Below are positions 7,449-17,266 of a stretch of DNA of 64,000 nucleotides, piece after piece; position 1 is the first letter of the stretch; the number at the start of each line of letters is the position of its first letter. The position numbers and the translations under genes are program-made. The notes below the pieces were generated by a model that saw only the letters and a program-made list of their open reading frames with translations, ran no database searches and was not told where the DNA came from. This DNA is from Thiospirochaeta perfilievii (lineage in GTDB: Bacteria > Spirochaetota > Spirochaetia > DSM-2461), in contig NZ_CP035807.1 in NCBI RefSeq assembly GCF_008329945.1, positions 2,790,001 through 2,854,000 of the forward strand, written 5' to 3'.

Positions 7449-10412
7449 ATGAAAAATATAAATATTAACGTAGGAAATAAAATCCACGGTTTTAAACTGA
7501 TAAATAAGTATGAATTAGAAGAGTATCGAAGTTTAGGGCTAGAGTTTATTCACGAAAAAACTGGCATGAAACTCTTTCATATATATAATGATGATGTGGA
7601 GAATACTTTTTCGTTCTCCTTTAATACTCCGGTTACAAGTAGTAATGGAATTCCCCATATTATTGAGCATTCGGTTCTAAGTGGTTCAAAAAAGTATAAC
7701 TTAAAAGACCCATTCCAGGCTATGATGACAGGTAGTGTTAACACCTTTTTAAACGCCTATACATTCCCGGATAAGACATCCTATCCAGCCTCTTCTGTTT
7801 TAGAGAAGGACTTTTTCAATTTAATGTCTGTATATGGAGATGCTGTATTTTTTCCAAGACTTAGTAAGTTTACATTTTTACAAGAGGGGTGGAGACTCTG
7901 TGTTAATGATAATGATGAACTTTACTACTCTGGTGTTGTATATAATGAGATGAAGGGAGTATATAGTTCCCATGATTCAGTAGTTGCAGATATGTCTGTA
8001 AAATCAGTATTTAGTCAAGGACCATACACCTTCGATTCTGGTGGTGACCCCCAATATATTCCTAATCTAACATTTAAGGAGTTTAAAGATTTCCATAAAA
8101 AATGGTATAAACCCTCAAACTGTTATGTCTATCTATATGGTAATATATTAACAGAAAAGAGCCTTAAGTTTTTAGATGAAACCTTCCTATCCAAGTTTGA
8201 TCAGGCTAAATTAAACTTAAACGATACGGGAGTAACCCAAAGTTGTGAGGTTTGGGATAGCCCTAGGGAGTTTTTTACATATACTCCAGCACTAGAGGGT
8301 GAAAACAGTAAGGGAGACCTACTTCTTAGTTGGAAACTCTTTAATCACGAAAATCCTGAGGATGGCTTAACCCTGGAGTTAATTAATAAAATTCTATTAG
8401 GTAGTAGTGCTTCTCCTCTTAAAAAAGCACTTACAGATAGTGACTCCTGGGATGATCTCTCATCCTCTTCAGGTAGTGAGAGTGAACTGTGTAACTACGT
8501 ATACACAGTAGGGGTTAGGGGAGCTTCTAAAAATAAGTTTAAAGAGTTTAAAGAGCTGGTTTTTAAAACCCTTAAGCAAATTGTAACAGACGGAATCGAC
8601 CCTGAACTTCTAGAGGGAGCTTTAAGGGAGCTTGAGTTTCGAAATAGGGAAATCCAAGGCTCTTTAGGTCTAAGATTAATGAGAAAGTCTATTAGAGGGT
8701 GGTTACACGGCTACTCTCCTATTCAAACATTGGAGTTTGAAAAGTGGATGAGTAATATTCGTAACAAGTGTCAAAAATCTGGCTACCTAGAGGGTTTAAT
8801 AGAAAAATTCTTTATTAAAAATAACCACAGAGCTGAAATAGTTGTTGAACCATCCTATAAAGAGGGATTAAGACAGAAAGAGAGCTTGGAGAAAAAACTT
8901 CGTCTTATTAAAGAGAGTCTAGATCAAAAGGATATTGATTTAATTAAAAGGGAGAATAGGGAGCTAGAGGAGTATCAAAACAGACCAGACTCAACAGAAG
9001 ATATTAACTCTCTACCTAGATTAGAGCGAGGAGATATCCCTATAGAAGTAAATAAAATTGATACTGTTAAGTTAGAACTAAATGGATATGATTATTATAA
9101 AACAGACCTATATACCAATGGAATATTGTACTTTGGTATCGGTTTTAATATGGAGTATTTAGATAAGTTCTTTTTTCAATATCTATTAATATTCTCTAGA
9201 ATGTTTACAAACGCAGGCTTTAAAGATAAAAAATATGATGAAGTCTCGAAACTAGTATCCCTTAACTTTGGAGGTTTAGGTTCATCTATTGAGACATCAA
9301 ATACCCTAAAGGATAGAAAGCCAAACTTCTATATTGAAAATTTCTATATTAGGGCTAAGGTTCTAGAGAGCTCCCTTAATGAGGCTACAAACATTATTAT
9401 CAATTTTTTAACTAAGGTTGATTTCCATGATTATAAAAGATTAAAAAGTATAATTATAGAGCTTAGAAACGATTTAAAGGCGTCCCTGGTTCCTAATGGT
9501 TCTTCCTATGCCGCCCTAAGATCAGCTAGAAAATTTTCCCTTTCATCCTGTAGGGAAGAGAGCTGGTATGGAGTAAGTCAGGCCCAATTTTTAGAACAAT
9601 TAGTTAATGATATTGATAAAGAAGGGAAACTAGAGGAAGTAGCTACTATTTTAGATGGAATTAAAGGGGAACTTATTACTAAACAGGGGCTGTTTTTTCA
9701 TAGTTCCGGGGACGAGTCCAATAACCGTAAAATAGAGGACTCTCTTAAAAAGGTTATAGATAGCCTACCAGAGGGAGATAGTTTTTTACATCCAATAGAA
9801 CACTATGATATAAATGATAATATAGAAGGTTTGGTAGGTAACAGCCAAGTCTCCTACACTGGTCTTACTGTTAAGGGGGCCTTTATTGGAAGTAGGGACT
9901 ACCCTGCCCAATCTATCCTTTGTTACATTTTAAAAACAGGCTACCTATGGGAGAATGTTAGAATGAAGGGTGGAGCCTACGGTGTCTTTGTCTCACCATC
10001 CGGGTTAGATGGTTCAATTACATTTGGTTCATACCGTGACCCTAATATAAAATCAACTATAGACCACTTTAAAAGGAGTTTAGAGTGGGTAGCTGCTGGT
10101 AATATTACCCAGGAAGAGATCGACCTAGCCCTAATAAGTGTTGTTGGGAAGGAGCTAAAACCTTTAACCCCTAATGAAAAATCGATAATTGGTGTAAGGC
10201 GTAAAATAATTGGAATCTCCGATGATCTAAGGCAGGACAATATTAAAATGTTAATGGGGGTAACAACCCAGGACTTAATGGACTTTGCTGCAGCTGTGTT
10301 ACATCATTTCCATGAGGGGTCTATTGTTGTTTTATCCTCTAAAGAGTTATTAGAAGAGACCTATAGTGAGTTTCCTGGGCTTGAGTATAACCTTGTAGAT
10401 CTACCTCAGTAG
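7449..10412 (+). CDS. M16C-family zinc metalloprotease (presequence-protease/Cym1 type)
   Basis: A 987-residue peptidase of the insulinase superfamily, the large single-chain type with two catalytic-fold halves that enclose small peptides. The inverted zinc motif HIIEH lies at residues 70-74 and is followed by VLSGSKKYNLKDPF; the downstream glutamate ligand fits NEMKGVYSS. The length and domain order match the presequence protease (PreP/Cym1) subfamily, and the C-terminal half keeps the substrate-binding segment MKGGAYG. No signal peptide is seen, so it probably degrades peptides in the cytosol. A GAGG ribosome-binding site precedes the ATG. Its 3' end overlaps the convergent DUF4105 gene by 12 bp. 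Confidence 0.92.
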   Translation: MKNININVGNKIHGFKLINKYELEEYRSLGLEFIHEKTGMKLFHIYNDDVENTFSFSFNTPVTSSNGIPHIIEHSVLSGSKKYNLKDPFQAMMTGSVNTFLNAYTFPDKTSYPASSVLEKDFFNLMSVYGDAVFFPRLSKFTFLQEGWRLCVNDNDELYYSGVVYNEMKGVYSSHDSVVADMSVKSVFSQGPYTFDSGGDPQYIPNLTFKEFKDFHKKWYKPSNCYVYLYGNILTEKSLKFLDETFLSKFDQAKLNLNDTGVTQSCEVWDSPREFFTYTPALEGENSKGDLLLSWKLFNHENPEDGLTLELINKILLGSSASPLKKALTDSDSWDDLSSSSGSESELCNYVYTVGVRGASKNKFKEFKELVFKTLKQIVTDGIDPELLEGALRELEFRNREIQGSLGLRLMRKSIRGWLHGYSPIQTLEFEKWMSNIRNKCQKSGYLEGLIEKFFIKNNHRAEIVVEPSYKEGLRQKESLEKKLRLIKESLDQKDIDLIKRENRELEEYQNRPDSTEDINSLPRLERGDIPIEVNKIDTVKLELNGYDYYKTDLYTNGILYFGIGFNMEYLDKFFFQYLLIFSRMFTNAGFKDKKYDEVSKLVSLNFGGLGSSIETSNTLKDRKPNFYIENFYIRAKVLESSLNEATNIIINFLTKVDFHDYKRLKSIIIELRNDLKASLVPNGSSYAALRSARKFSLSSCREESWYGVSQAQFLEQLVNDIDKEGKLEEVATILDGIKGELITKQGLFFHSSGDESNNRKIEDSLKKVIDSLPEGDSFLHPIEHYDINDNIEGLVGNSQVSYTGLTVKGAFIGSRDYPAQSILCYILKTGYLWENVRMKGGAYGVFVSPSGLDGSITFGSYRDPNIKSTIDHFKRSLEWVAAGNITQEEIDLALISVVGKELKPLTPNEKSIIGVRRKIIGISDDLRQDNIKMLMGVTTQDLMDFAAAVLHHFHEGSIVVLSSKELLEETYSEFPGLEYNLVDLPQ

Positions 10413-11576
10413 TTTAAAAGAGGAGTTAACAAGATAGAGTGGGGCTATAAGTGCTATAATCTCACCATTACCCTGGACTATTAAACCAGTAGCCTTTAAT
10501 ACTAACATAAAGGCTATTAGTAGAAGTGTGGAATCTATATATAGGGATGAAATACGATAACCTAGATTTTTGAATCTTTTGGTTAGTTTTAAAACTCCAC
10601 TAATGAATAGTGATATTGTTAGTGGATTTATCATTATTAAATTCCAGTTATTATGAATGTAGTAGTGTTCTGTGAAAAATGACATAAAAAACAGAAGGGA
10701 TCCAGCAAGTCCAAATATTAAACCTACTAGAACCTGCATTATATTAGATACTTTTCTAAAACGGGATAAACCAAGGGATATTAGGGCCAAAATTGAACCT
10801 ATAATTAGGTTTAAGACAACCTTAGGTTTAGCATTAACAATTACAGGGTCCCTACCTTTACTTCGGTTTAAAATTATCTTATCCCTAACCAGGGGTTTTT
10901 TCCCTCCATTACCATTGGATATATAGACTTCATCAGCTCTTTTAGCAGTGTAGTCTGGTAGAAACATACTCTCTTTCTGGGTAATATTGTAGTCGACCTT
11001 AGATCCTAGAACAAACATAATTAGGGTATTGTATAGGTAGTTACTAGAGACATAATCCCTTGATAAATCCCTAAAACTTCTACCAGTTAGTTTAGATGTA
11101 CCCTTATAAAACTCACCATCTGTTAAGTTGTCTAAAAAGTCACTCATCTGACTTACACAGTTATTATAATAGTGGTCGTACTGGTAGTATCTATTTTCTG
11201 GTTTAACCTCATTTAGGAGTTTCTCTATATAAATATCTACCTGTTTTGGTGTTAAATTTAACTCTTGTAGTATTATATCCCTATTCTCTAGGGTGTATGC
11301 TCTAAGTTCGTAGTCAGCGGACTTTCTAAGCTTCAAATATGTCATTATACCCTTTATAAAGTTTGGTACAAACTCATCCTGGGAGAATGAAAAGTTTCCA
11401 TAATCAAAAAGAAGGTCCTTCTTCTCTGGGTAATCTACAACAATGGCAAAGTGCCCCCATCTTAAAAATATATCATCACCAGGTCCAATAGTTGCAAGAT
11501 ATATTTTTGTCTCACTTGAGTAGAGCTGGGTAAAAGTTGAAAAAAGTAGTAATAATATTAGAATTTTAGATTTCAT
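10401..11576 (-). CDS. DUF4105 domain membrane protein
   Basis: A predicted envelope protein of unknown function. I place the start at the ATG at 11574-11576 because the following residues (MKSKILILLLLFSTFTQLYS) form a signal peptide; an in-frame ATG ten codons upstream (11606) is possible, and neither has a convincing ribosome-binding site. The extracytoplasmic part (about residues 25-220) carries the DUF4105 signature: an early RWGHFAIVVDY segment and YYNNCVSQMSDFL, with conserved His, Asn and Cys. Several hydrophobic helices fill the C-terminal 150 residues. Related domains have been proposed to have hydrolase-like folds, but no activity can be claimed. Confidence 0.78.
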   Translation of the reverse strand: MKSKILILLLLFSTFTQLYSSETKIYLATIGPGDDIFLRWGHFAIVVDYPEKKDLLFDYGNFSFSQDEFVPNFIKGIMTYLKLRKSADYELRAYTLENRDIILQELNLTPKQVDIYIEKLLNEVKPENRYYQYDHYYNNCVSQMSDFLDNLTDGEFYKGTSKLTGRSFRDLSRDYVSSNYLYNTLIMFVLGSKVDYNITQKESMFLPDYTAKRADEVYISNGNGGKKPLVRDKIILNRSKGRDPVIVNAKPKVVLNLIIGSILALISLGLSRFRKVSNIMQVLVGLIFGLAGSLLFFMSFFTEHYYIHNNWNLIMINPLTISLFISGVLKLTKRFKNLGYRISSLYIDSTLLLIAFMLVLKATGLIVQGNGEIIALIAPLYLVNSSFKLLR

Positions 11577-11707
11577 AAGAAATATTATATAATTAATATT
11601 ACCCATGTAAACGTTATTTGGTATTATATAAAAAATAATTTTTTTTTATGTACAAATTTAATATAGTTGTGGTATTGTTTGTATATTAAATAGGCAAGGA
11701 GATTAAA

Positions 11708-11893
11708 ATGGCTGAAAAAGAGGCATTGGTTGTTGCATCAAAAATTAAAAACTATATTAAAGAAAATGGTGATCTTAAGTGTTCTGCAAAGGTTATTGAC
11801 GCGTTATCTGATAAGATTAGAGAAATTTTAGATAAAGCTATTGTTGATGCTAAAAATGATAAGCGTAAAACTGTTCAAGAGAGAGATATTTAG
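11708..11893 (+). CDS. Bacterial histone-fold protein (HBb-like)
   Basis: A 61-residue, lysine-rich protein that reads as one histone fold. Residues 6-20 form a short first helix. Residues 27-52 (VIDALSDKIREILDKAIVDA and following) form the long central helix. The C-terminus RKTVQERDI matches the conserved RKTV-x-x-RD loop that in histones pairs with the opposing subunit and DNA. The size matches the bacterial histones described in Bdellovibrio (Bd0055) and Leptospira, which bind DNA and can be abundant. A perfect AAGGAGAT ribosome-binding site lies 7 nt before the ATG and a strong terminator follows, so it is a monocistronic, probably well-expressed gene. Assignment is by motif; a structure prediction would settle it. 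Confidence 0.82.
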   Translation: MAEKEALVVASKIKNYIKENGDLKCSAKVIDALSDKIREILDKAIVDAKNDKRKTVQERDI

Positions 11894-11913
11894 TTTTTAC
11901 GTTGCTGGGAAAT

Positions 11914-11944
11914 AAAAAAATCCGGTTTAAACCGGATTTTTTTT
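11914..11944. terminator. Palindromic bidirectional terminator
   Basis: The palindrome TCCGGTTTAAACCGGA (11921-11936) is flanked by seven A on the left and eight T on the right, so it can terminate the histone gene on the plus strand and the pentapeptide-repeat gene on the minus strand. Confidence 0.88.
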
Positions 11945-11968
11945 ATTTATAACATAGAGTCTAAAACT

Positions 11969-12676
11969 CTATTCCTTAATATTTATCTCTTTCTCATTAG
12001 TAAATATATTTCTATTAAGCCTATCCTTAGCCCTTAGATTTTCCTTTAACTGGGAACTCTTTTTTTCGTGTTCACTTTGTATTCTAGAAACTTTTCTTAG
12101 TGTCTCTTCCTGTTTAGCTATTTTCCAAGGGGATAACTTCTTTTTTTCTTCTGTTGTTAACTCTCTTCTCTTAGGTTTAGGTTTTATTTTAGTGGTTTTA
12201 CTCTTAATAACACCCTTCATATTGGTTTTATTTAGACTTGCTAATTTAAGGTTAGTATTAAGAATATTAGCATTTTCTAAATTAGCACCATCAAGGTTTA
12301 CACTAGTAAGGTCAGACTCTTTAAAAATTGCCCCTACTGCTTCACACTCCTTTAAACTCGCTTCCTTTAGGTAAGAGTTAGATATAACTGCTTTAGTTAG
12401 GTTACAGTGGTCTAGGGTAGCCTTCATAAGTTTTGTTCTCTCTAGGTTTGCCCTTGTTAGATTGCACCCTTCAAGATTAGCACCTACTAGATTAGCACCC
12501 TTTAAATTTATCTCTTTTAGATTTAAATAACTAAGATTTATTCCGGTCAGATTGGCTACAAAGTACTTTCCACTTGATTTTACAAAGTTATTCCATTGTG
12601 GAATATCATTCTCTCTTATTGCTTTTAATAACAATTTTAACTGTCTTTCATTACCAATGAAATTTTCCTGTTCCAA
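11969..12676 (-). CDS. Pentapeptide-repeat protein
   Basis: A 235-residue cytosolic protein with a run of A(D/N)LXX-type repeats at about residues 48-160 (for example NLKGANLVGANLEGCNL), which should fold as a right-handed quadrilateral beta-helix of roughly 20 repeats. The C-terminal 75 residues are charged, lysine/glutamate-rich and probably helical or disordered (KPKRRELTTEEKKKLSPWKIA). Some pentapeptide-repeat proteins mimic DNA and protect gyrase, but that cannot be inferred here. It stands alone between the histone terminator and the tkt operon. Confidence 0.85.
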   Translation of the reverse strand: MEQENFIGNERQLKLLLKAIRENDIPQWNNFVKSSGKYFVANLTGINLSYLNLKEINLKGANLVGANLEGCNLTRANLERTKLMKATLDHCNLTKAVISNSYLKEASLKECEAVGAIFKESDLTSVNLDGANLENANILNTNLKLASLNKTNMKGVIKSKTTKIKPKPKRRELTTEEKKKLSPWKIAKQEETLRKVSRIQSEHEKKSSQLKENLRAKDRLNRNIFTNEKEINIKE

Positions 12677-12741
12677 TTCTTCCCTTCCCGATAAATAGTT
12701 GTGAGAATATAATAATGATTTACCACTACTAAGGCAATAGT

Positions 12742-12990
12742 CTAAACCTTACAAAGTCCAGATTTTACATTAACTCCATTAAGTCTACCTAATTTCCCTG
12801 TTAGTGCTCCTAGTTCATCTGTTGTTGTTTTAACTATTAGGGTAATAACAGAGATAGAGCCGTCTTCGACGGCTGGTATCCCCATTCTACCCATAATAAT
12901 ATGGGAGTAGGTAGTTAGGATTTTCTGGACTTCGATACCAGTTGTAATCTCTGTATTAATCGTTATACCAACAAATCCATATCTACTCAT
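12742..12990 (-). CDS. TM1266-family small regulator (iron-only hydrogenase system type)
   Basis: An 82-residue ferredoxin-like (ACT/NikR-like) protein. The signature is IIMGRMGIP followed by ISVITLIVKTTTDELGALTGKLGRLNGVNVKSG, which matches the family annotated as putative regulators of the iron-only hydrogenase system. Members usually sit beside hydrogenase maturation genes; here no such gene is visible and the gene instead lies two bases after tkt, in the same direction, so the two are co-transcribed. It has no DNA-binding domain, so its ligand and target remain unknown. Confidence 0.78.
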   Translation of the reverse strand: MSRYGFVGITINTEITTGIEVQKILTTYSHIIMGRMGIPAVEDGSISVITLIVKTTTDELGALTGKLGRLNGVNVKSGLCKV

Positions 12991-12992
12991 TA

Positions 12993-14954
12993 TTATAATA
13001 ATCCTAAAAGTTTTTCTGGTGTTAAGCCAATCTCGTTTGCTACCTGATCACCAGGACCTGAGATTCCAAATCTATCAATACCAAATAGAGCATTATTATC
13101 AGTTGCAATACTCTCCCAGCCTGTTGTTACACCAGACTCAGCGGTTACAACCCTAACTCCACTTGGAAGTAGTTTTGTTCTATACTCTAAAGGACTCTGT
13201 AAAAACAGCTCCTTAGATAACATAGAGATAACTTTAACTCTCTTTGTTGATAATTTTGCAGCCTCTAGTGCAACGTTTACTTCAGAACCTGTAGCCACAA
13301 TAATAACTTCCGGGTCTTTAACATCTTTAACAGTGTAGGCACCATTTTTAATGTTCTCCATCCAGTTCTCATCGTCTTTTTTGTAAACAGTAATATTCTG
13401 TCTGGTTAGTAGAAGGGATGTTGGTCTTCTTTTTTCTTCTACAGCCATTAACCAAGCAATGTTTGTCTCTTGGGCATCTCCTGGTCTAAAAACCTGCATT
13501 CCAGGAATAATTCTAAGGGCTGCGTAGTGTTCAATAGGTTGATGGGTTGGACCATCCTCCCCCACATATATTGAGTCATGGGTTAATACGTATATCCCTG
13601 GAAGGTTCATTAAAGAGGCAATTCTCATTGCTGGTCTCATGTAGTCACTAAAAACTAGAAAAGTTGCACAAAAAGCTCTATAACCGTGGAGAACTAATCC
13701 GTTAACTACTCCAGCCATGGCATGCTCTCTAACTCCAAAGTGGATGTTTCTTCCTGATCTATTGGAAGATGTATAATACTCCTCTCCCTTTATTACAGAA
13801 TTGTTACTAGGTCCTAGGTCTGCAGAACCACCAATTAGAGATGGAAAAACCTTTGCTATAGCGTTTAATGCGTTACCTGAGGCACTTCTAGTTGCAACCT
13901 TATCACCAATATTATATTCAGGGAACTCTATTTTATCTAAGTTACCCTTTCCATTTTTAAAATTATCCCACTCAATTTTTAGTTCTGGGTTTTTATCTGC
14001 CCATAACTTAAAGTTACTATTCCATTCATCCTCGGCTTTAGCCCATTTAGCCCTTTTTTCTTCAAAATAGTTAGTTGCTATAGGGCTAATATAATAGGAT
14101 GTCTCCAGGTCGATACCTAGGGCTTCCCTTGTTAATTTTATCTCATCTGGGCCAAGTGGTGCTCCATGGGCTCCAGCTGTACCACTCTTATTAGGTGAAC
14201 CAAAACCAATTTGTGTATTTAATTTAATAAGTGTTGGTTTTTTACTCTCTGCCTTAGCCTGGTTTATTAAGTTGTAAACCTCTTCTAAATTGTGTCCATC
14301 ACCCTCTAATGTTTGCCAACCATATGCTTCAAATCTCTTTAAAACATCCTCTGTAAAAGTAATATCAGTTGAACCTTCAATTGTAATCTGGTTTGAGTCG
14401 TATAAAACTATTAGTTTCCCTAACTCTAGGTTTCCAGCTAAACTTGCAGCCTCTGCTGTAATTCCTTCCATTAAACACCCATCCCCAGATAAGGCGTATG
14501 TATAGTGATCAACAATTTTAAACTCATCAGTATTAAATTTCTTTGCCATCATAGTCTCGGCCATTGCCATTCCTACTGCATTGGAAAACCCTGCTCCAAG
14601 GGGACCTGTTGTTGTTTCAACCCCGTCTGTATGACCATACTCTGGGTGTCCTGGAGTTAATGAGTTTAACTGTCTAAAGTTTTTTATATCATCTAAGGAT
14701 AGTTTATATCCTGTTAAGTGAAGTAGTGAGTATAAAAGCATGGAACCATGTCCAGCTGATAATACAAATCTATCCCTATCATCCCAGCTACTATTTGCTG
14801 GATTGTGTTTTAATATCTCTCCAAAAAGAACAGATCCCATATCCGCACAACCTAAAGGTAGTCCTGGATGTCCTGAGTTTGCATCCTGTATAGCATCCAT
14901 TGAGAGTGCTCTGACAGATAACGCCGAGGCTTTTAGCCCATCTAAATTAATCAT
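12993..14954 (-). CDS. tkt: Transketolase
   Basis: A thiamine-diphosphate enzyme that moves two-carbon units between sugar phosphates in the non-oxidative pentose phosphate pathway. The 653-residue single chain has full length. Visible motifs are [12 protein letters not shown] (N-terminal domain), the ThDP/metal site GDGCLMEGI near residue 155, the pyrimidine-domain segment [10 protein letters not shown], and a C-terminal domain with VATGSEV. The start ATG at 14954 lies downstream of a tRNA-Cys gene and its terminator. The co-directional TM1266-type gene follows after 2 bp. Confidence 0.96.
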   Translation of the reverse strand: MINLDGLKASALSVRALSMDAIQDANSGHPGLPLGCADMGSVLFGEILKHNPANSSWDDRDRFVLSAGHGSMLLYSLLHLTGYKLSLDDIKNFRQLNSLTPGHPEYGHTDGVETTTGPLGAGFSNAVGMAMAETMMAKKFNTDEFKIVDHYTYALSGDGCLMEGITAEAASLAGNLELGKLIVLYDSNQITIEGSTDITFTEDVLKRFEAYGWQTLEGDGHNLEEVYNLINQAKAESKKPTLIKLNTQIGFGSPNKSGTAGAHGAPLGPDEIKLTREALGIDLETSYYISPIATNYFEEKRAKWAKAEDEWNSNFKLWADKNPELKIEWDNFKNGKGNLDKIEFPEYNIGDKVATRSASGNALNAIAKVFPSLIGGSADLGPSNNSVIKGEEYYTSSNRSGRNIHFGVREHAMAGVVNGLVLHGYRAFCATFLVFSDYMRPAMRIASLMNLPGIYVLTHDSIYVGEDGPTHQPIEHYAALRIIPGMQVFRPGDAQETNIAWLMAVEEKRRPTSLLLTRQNITVYKKDDENWMENIKNGAYTVKDVKDPEVIIVATGSEVNVALEAAKLSTKRVKVISMLSKELFLQSPLEYRTKLLPSGVRVVTAESGVTTGWESIATDNNALFGIDRFGISGPGDQVANEIGLTPEKLLGLL

Positions 14955-15034
14955 ACTTTCTCCTAAAATAAGTTGGGTTTATTATGATAAATCTACAGGT
15001 TTAAGTAAAGGGAAATTGACATAAAATAGAATTA

Positions 15035-15070
15035 GAAAAAAAAAGAGATAAAGAACATGTCTTTATCTCT
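15035..15070 (-). terminator. Terminator of the tRNA-Cys transcript
   Basis: Read on the minus strand, AGAGATAAAG (15061-15070) pairs with CTTTATCTCT (15044-15053) around a 7-nt loop and is followed by a run of nine U (15035-15043). It lies just after the tRNA-Cys 3' end and separates it from tkt. Confidence 0.85.
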
Positions 15071-15075
15071 TAAAG

Positions 15076-15147
15076 AGGCGCCGACCGGATTCGAACCGGT
15101 GAATGATAGTTTTGCAGACTACTCCCTTACCACTTGGGTACAGCGCC
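15076..15147 (-). tRNA. tRNA-Cys (GCA)
   Basis: A 72-nt cloverleaf on the minus strand. The acceptor stem GGCGCTG pairs with CGGCGCC (with one U-G pair), the discriminator base is U as usual for tRNA-Cys, the anticodon loop reads CTGCAAA with anticodon GCA, and the T-arm contains GGTTCGAATCC. The terminal CCA is not encoded. A terminator follows directly. Confidence 0.96.
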
Positions 15148-15196
15148 ATTTGATTGCTTGGACAATATAGCAAATTCATTTTTTTTTGTCTAGTGT

Positions 15197-16222
15197 TTAA
15201 AGGGACAATGAACCATTTATCTCCCATCTATTAAATAATGAGCTAATAGGTGTAGTAAATTTAAGGTTAAATGACCACTCTTTTCTACTATATTCCAGTT
15301 TAGATACAAAAACTCTATTAACCCTATCCTCATAACTAATTTTAAACTGATTCTCAAATTGTAAATCTTTACTTATTTTTAAAGTAGTTATTAGGTTTAG
15401 ATAGTATAGGGGAGTGTTTATATAACGTAGCCTTAGACTTAAACTACTACTAAATCTATTTAAATCTAGTTTCAAACTATCCTCAATAGTGTACTCTCTT
15501 CCCTTTTTGCTTCTTATTTGTAATTTTGTATAGTGGGTAAGGTTTGATATGTTAAAAAGTAGCTTTATACTGTTTAATCTTTCATAATTGCTATTTGTTA
15601 GGGTTAAATAATTAACGTAAGTAAGCTCTTTATAATAATCTTTATACTCTACCTCAGTTTTAACTTTCATAGAGTTTTCTAGCTCTATAAGCTCTGGAGT
15701 TATGTAGTTATTTCTATAATCAAACATTGAGCTTAATTCTAGCTCTCTTATTTTAAAACCGTAAAATAGAAGAAGCCTCTCTCCACTTATATAACTATTA
15801 GAGAATAGTTTTGTAAACATTAACTGTAGGGTGTTTACACCATCTCTTTTTAATACTATTCCGTGGTGTACCATGTTATCCTTCTTATCTTCGCTATTTG
15901 AGTAGATATTAAAAAATCTAAACTCTATATCTTCTAAACTCTTAAGGAATTCCACTGTATATATAAATCTATTATCCCTTTTTTTTAACTCAAGGGAGAT
16001 AGTGTTTACAGGGTAAAAAATTAGGTCTAATAGGTCTGGGTCTGGATACTCTTTATTGGGTTTTAGGTTGTTGAGGGTTAAAATAGACTTATCAAAAAGG
16101 GTTGAATATATAAAAGCTCTATATCCTGTACTATTTATTACTCCGTACTGGGCAGCAGGGGGTGTGGCAGAAAATAGAGGAAAAAAAAGAAGTATAAAGA
16201 TTGTTAATAATAATATCTTCAT
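15197..16222 (-). CDS. Exported protein, probable outer-membrane beta-barrel
   Basis: I do not recognise a family. The 341-residue product begins with a strong signal peptide (MKILLLTIFILLFFPLFSA). The remainder alternates short polar and hydrophobic/aromatic stretches typical of transmembrane beta-strands (for example the runs near residues 195-235 and 270-335), ending in LSL. An outer-membrane or periplasmic location is likely. It lies 27 bp downstream of the alpha/beta hydrolase gene in the same direction and is probably its operon partner. No function can be assigned. Confidence 0.6.
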   Translation of the reverse strand: MKILLLTIFILLFFPLFSATPPAAQYGVINSTGYRAFIYSTLFDKSILTLNNLKPNKEYPDPDLLDLIFYPVNTISLELKKRDNRFIYTVEFLKSLEDIEFRFFNIYSNSEDKKDNMVHHGIVLKRDGVNTLQLMFTKLFSNSYISGERLLLFYGFKIRELELSSMFDYRNNYITPELIELENSMKVKTEVEYKDYYKELTYVNYLTLTNSNYERLNSIKLLFNISNLTHYTKLQIRSKKGREYTIEDSLKLDLNRFSSSLSLRLRYINTPLYYLNLITTLKISKDLQFENQFKISYEDRVNRVFVSKLEYSRKEWSFNLKFTTPISSLFNRWEINGSLSL

Positions 16223-16249
16223 ACTTCTCTATAACAAAGTTAATTATAT

Positions 16250-17158
16250 CTACTTCAAAAAGAAGTTAGAAAACTCCTTAAATACTTCGACTTTATTAGT
16301 TTCGTTAACACTTTCGTGTCTTCCTCCCTGGTTAATTTTCATCTGAACATTTAAACCCAAATCTTTATATAGTTTAAAAACTTTTTTCACTCCAGAGGCA
16401 TTTTTTCCTCCAACAGGGTCCATGTCACCGGAGTAGAGGAGAATTTCAAGGTTTTTATCTATCTTTTTCATAGATCTTTTAGAGCATGCAACAGCTACTA
16501 TCCTAAAAAAGTCTTTATAAAACTTATTTGTACAGATAAATCCACAATTGCTATCATTTATATATTTAGCAACCTCTAATGGGTCTCTAGATAACCAATC
16601 AAAGGATGTTGTTGGGTTTTTAATTGCTGCAGCAAATGGCTCATTTACCATTTTATCAAGTAGGACCGCATCTGCTCCTGTGCCCTTAAATTTACATATT
16701 ATACCCGCTAATAGGGATGCAGATCTGGCTTTTAAAACAGGCTCAAAACCGGTTCCTGAAAGTATTAATCTATTAACTGGTAATTGGTAACTCTGTAATA
16801 ACGCCCTAGTTACATAGGAACCCATACTGTGGGCTAGGTAGTTAATTTTTAGCTCAGGATGATTCTTTTCTACAAAATAAAAAAACTCACTCTGATCCTT
16901 AATAACTCTTTTAAAGCTATCGTTATATGTAAATATCCCCTTTTTCCCAGAGGTTTTTCCATGACCTCTTTGGTCTGTTCCATATACGATTAACCCTAAC
17001 TCATTCAAATAACAGGCTAACTCATCATATCTTTCAATGTGCTCAGCCATCCCGTGAACAATTATCACAACCCCTTTAGGGCTTTCCACACGATCCCATT
17101 TTTTATACGCCAGGGAGTGTCCATCATCTACTTTAAAAAAGCTATAATCTAAATTCAT
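16250..17158 (-). CDS. Alpha/beta hydrolase (monoacylglycerol lipase/lysophospholipase type)
   Basis: A 302-residue serine hydrolase of the S33/PldB-like family. The oxyanion segment VHGMAEH and the motif DQRGHGKTSG are followed by the nucleophile elbow AHSMGS (Ser near residue 112), the acid in SGDMDPVG (about residue 250) and the catalytic histidine in GGRHE (about residue 279). The triad is complete. No signal peptide is present, so it probably acts in the cytosol on lipid esters. It is divergent from ackA and precedes a barrel-like gene in the same operon. The substrate is an inference from the family. Confidence 0.85.
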   Translation of the reverse strand: MNLDYSFFKVDDGHSLAYKKWDRVESPKGVVIIVHGMAEHIERYDELACYLNELGLIVYGTDQRGHGKTSGKKGIFTYNDSFKRVIKDQSEFFYFVEKNHPELKINYLAHSMGSYVTRALLQSYQLPVNRLILSGTGFEPVLKARSASLLAGIICKFKGTGADAVLLDKMVNEPFAAAIKNPTTSFDWLSRDPLEVAKYINDSNCGFICTNKFYKDFFRIVAVACSKRSMKKIDKNLEILLYSGDMDPVGGKNASGVKKVFKLYKDLGLNVQMKINQGGRHESVNETNKVEVFKEFSNFFLK

Positions 17159-17266
17159 ACTTAATATTATAGCTTATTTACAAAAATATTAAAGATTAAT
17201 ATTGCACAAATATTTCAACATGTTAATATAATAACTTCGAGTATTATAAGACTGGGGGGTCTATTT

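Noticed and set aside
15150-15196. A terminator for the barrel gene at the T-run near 15180
   Set aside because: The T-run is on the plus strand, so on the transcribed minus strand it would be A-rich. No matching hairpin was found.
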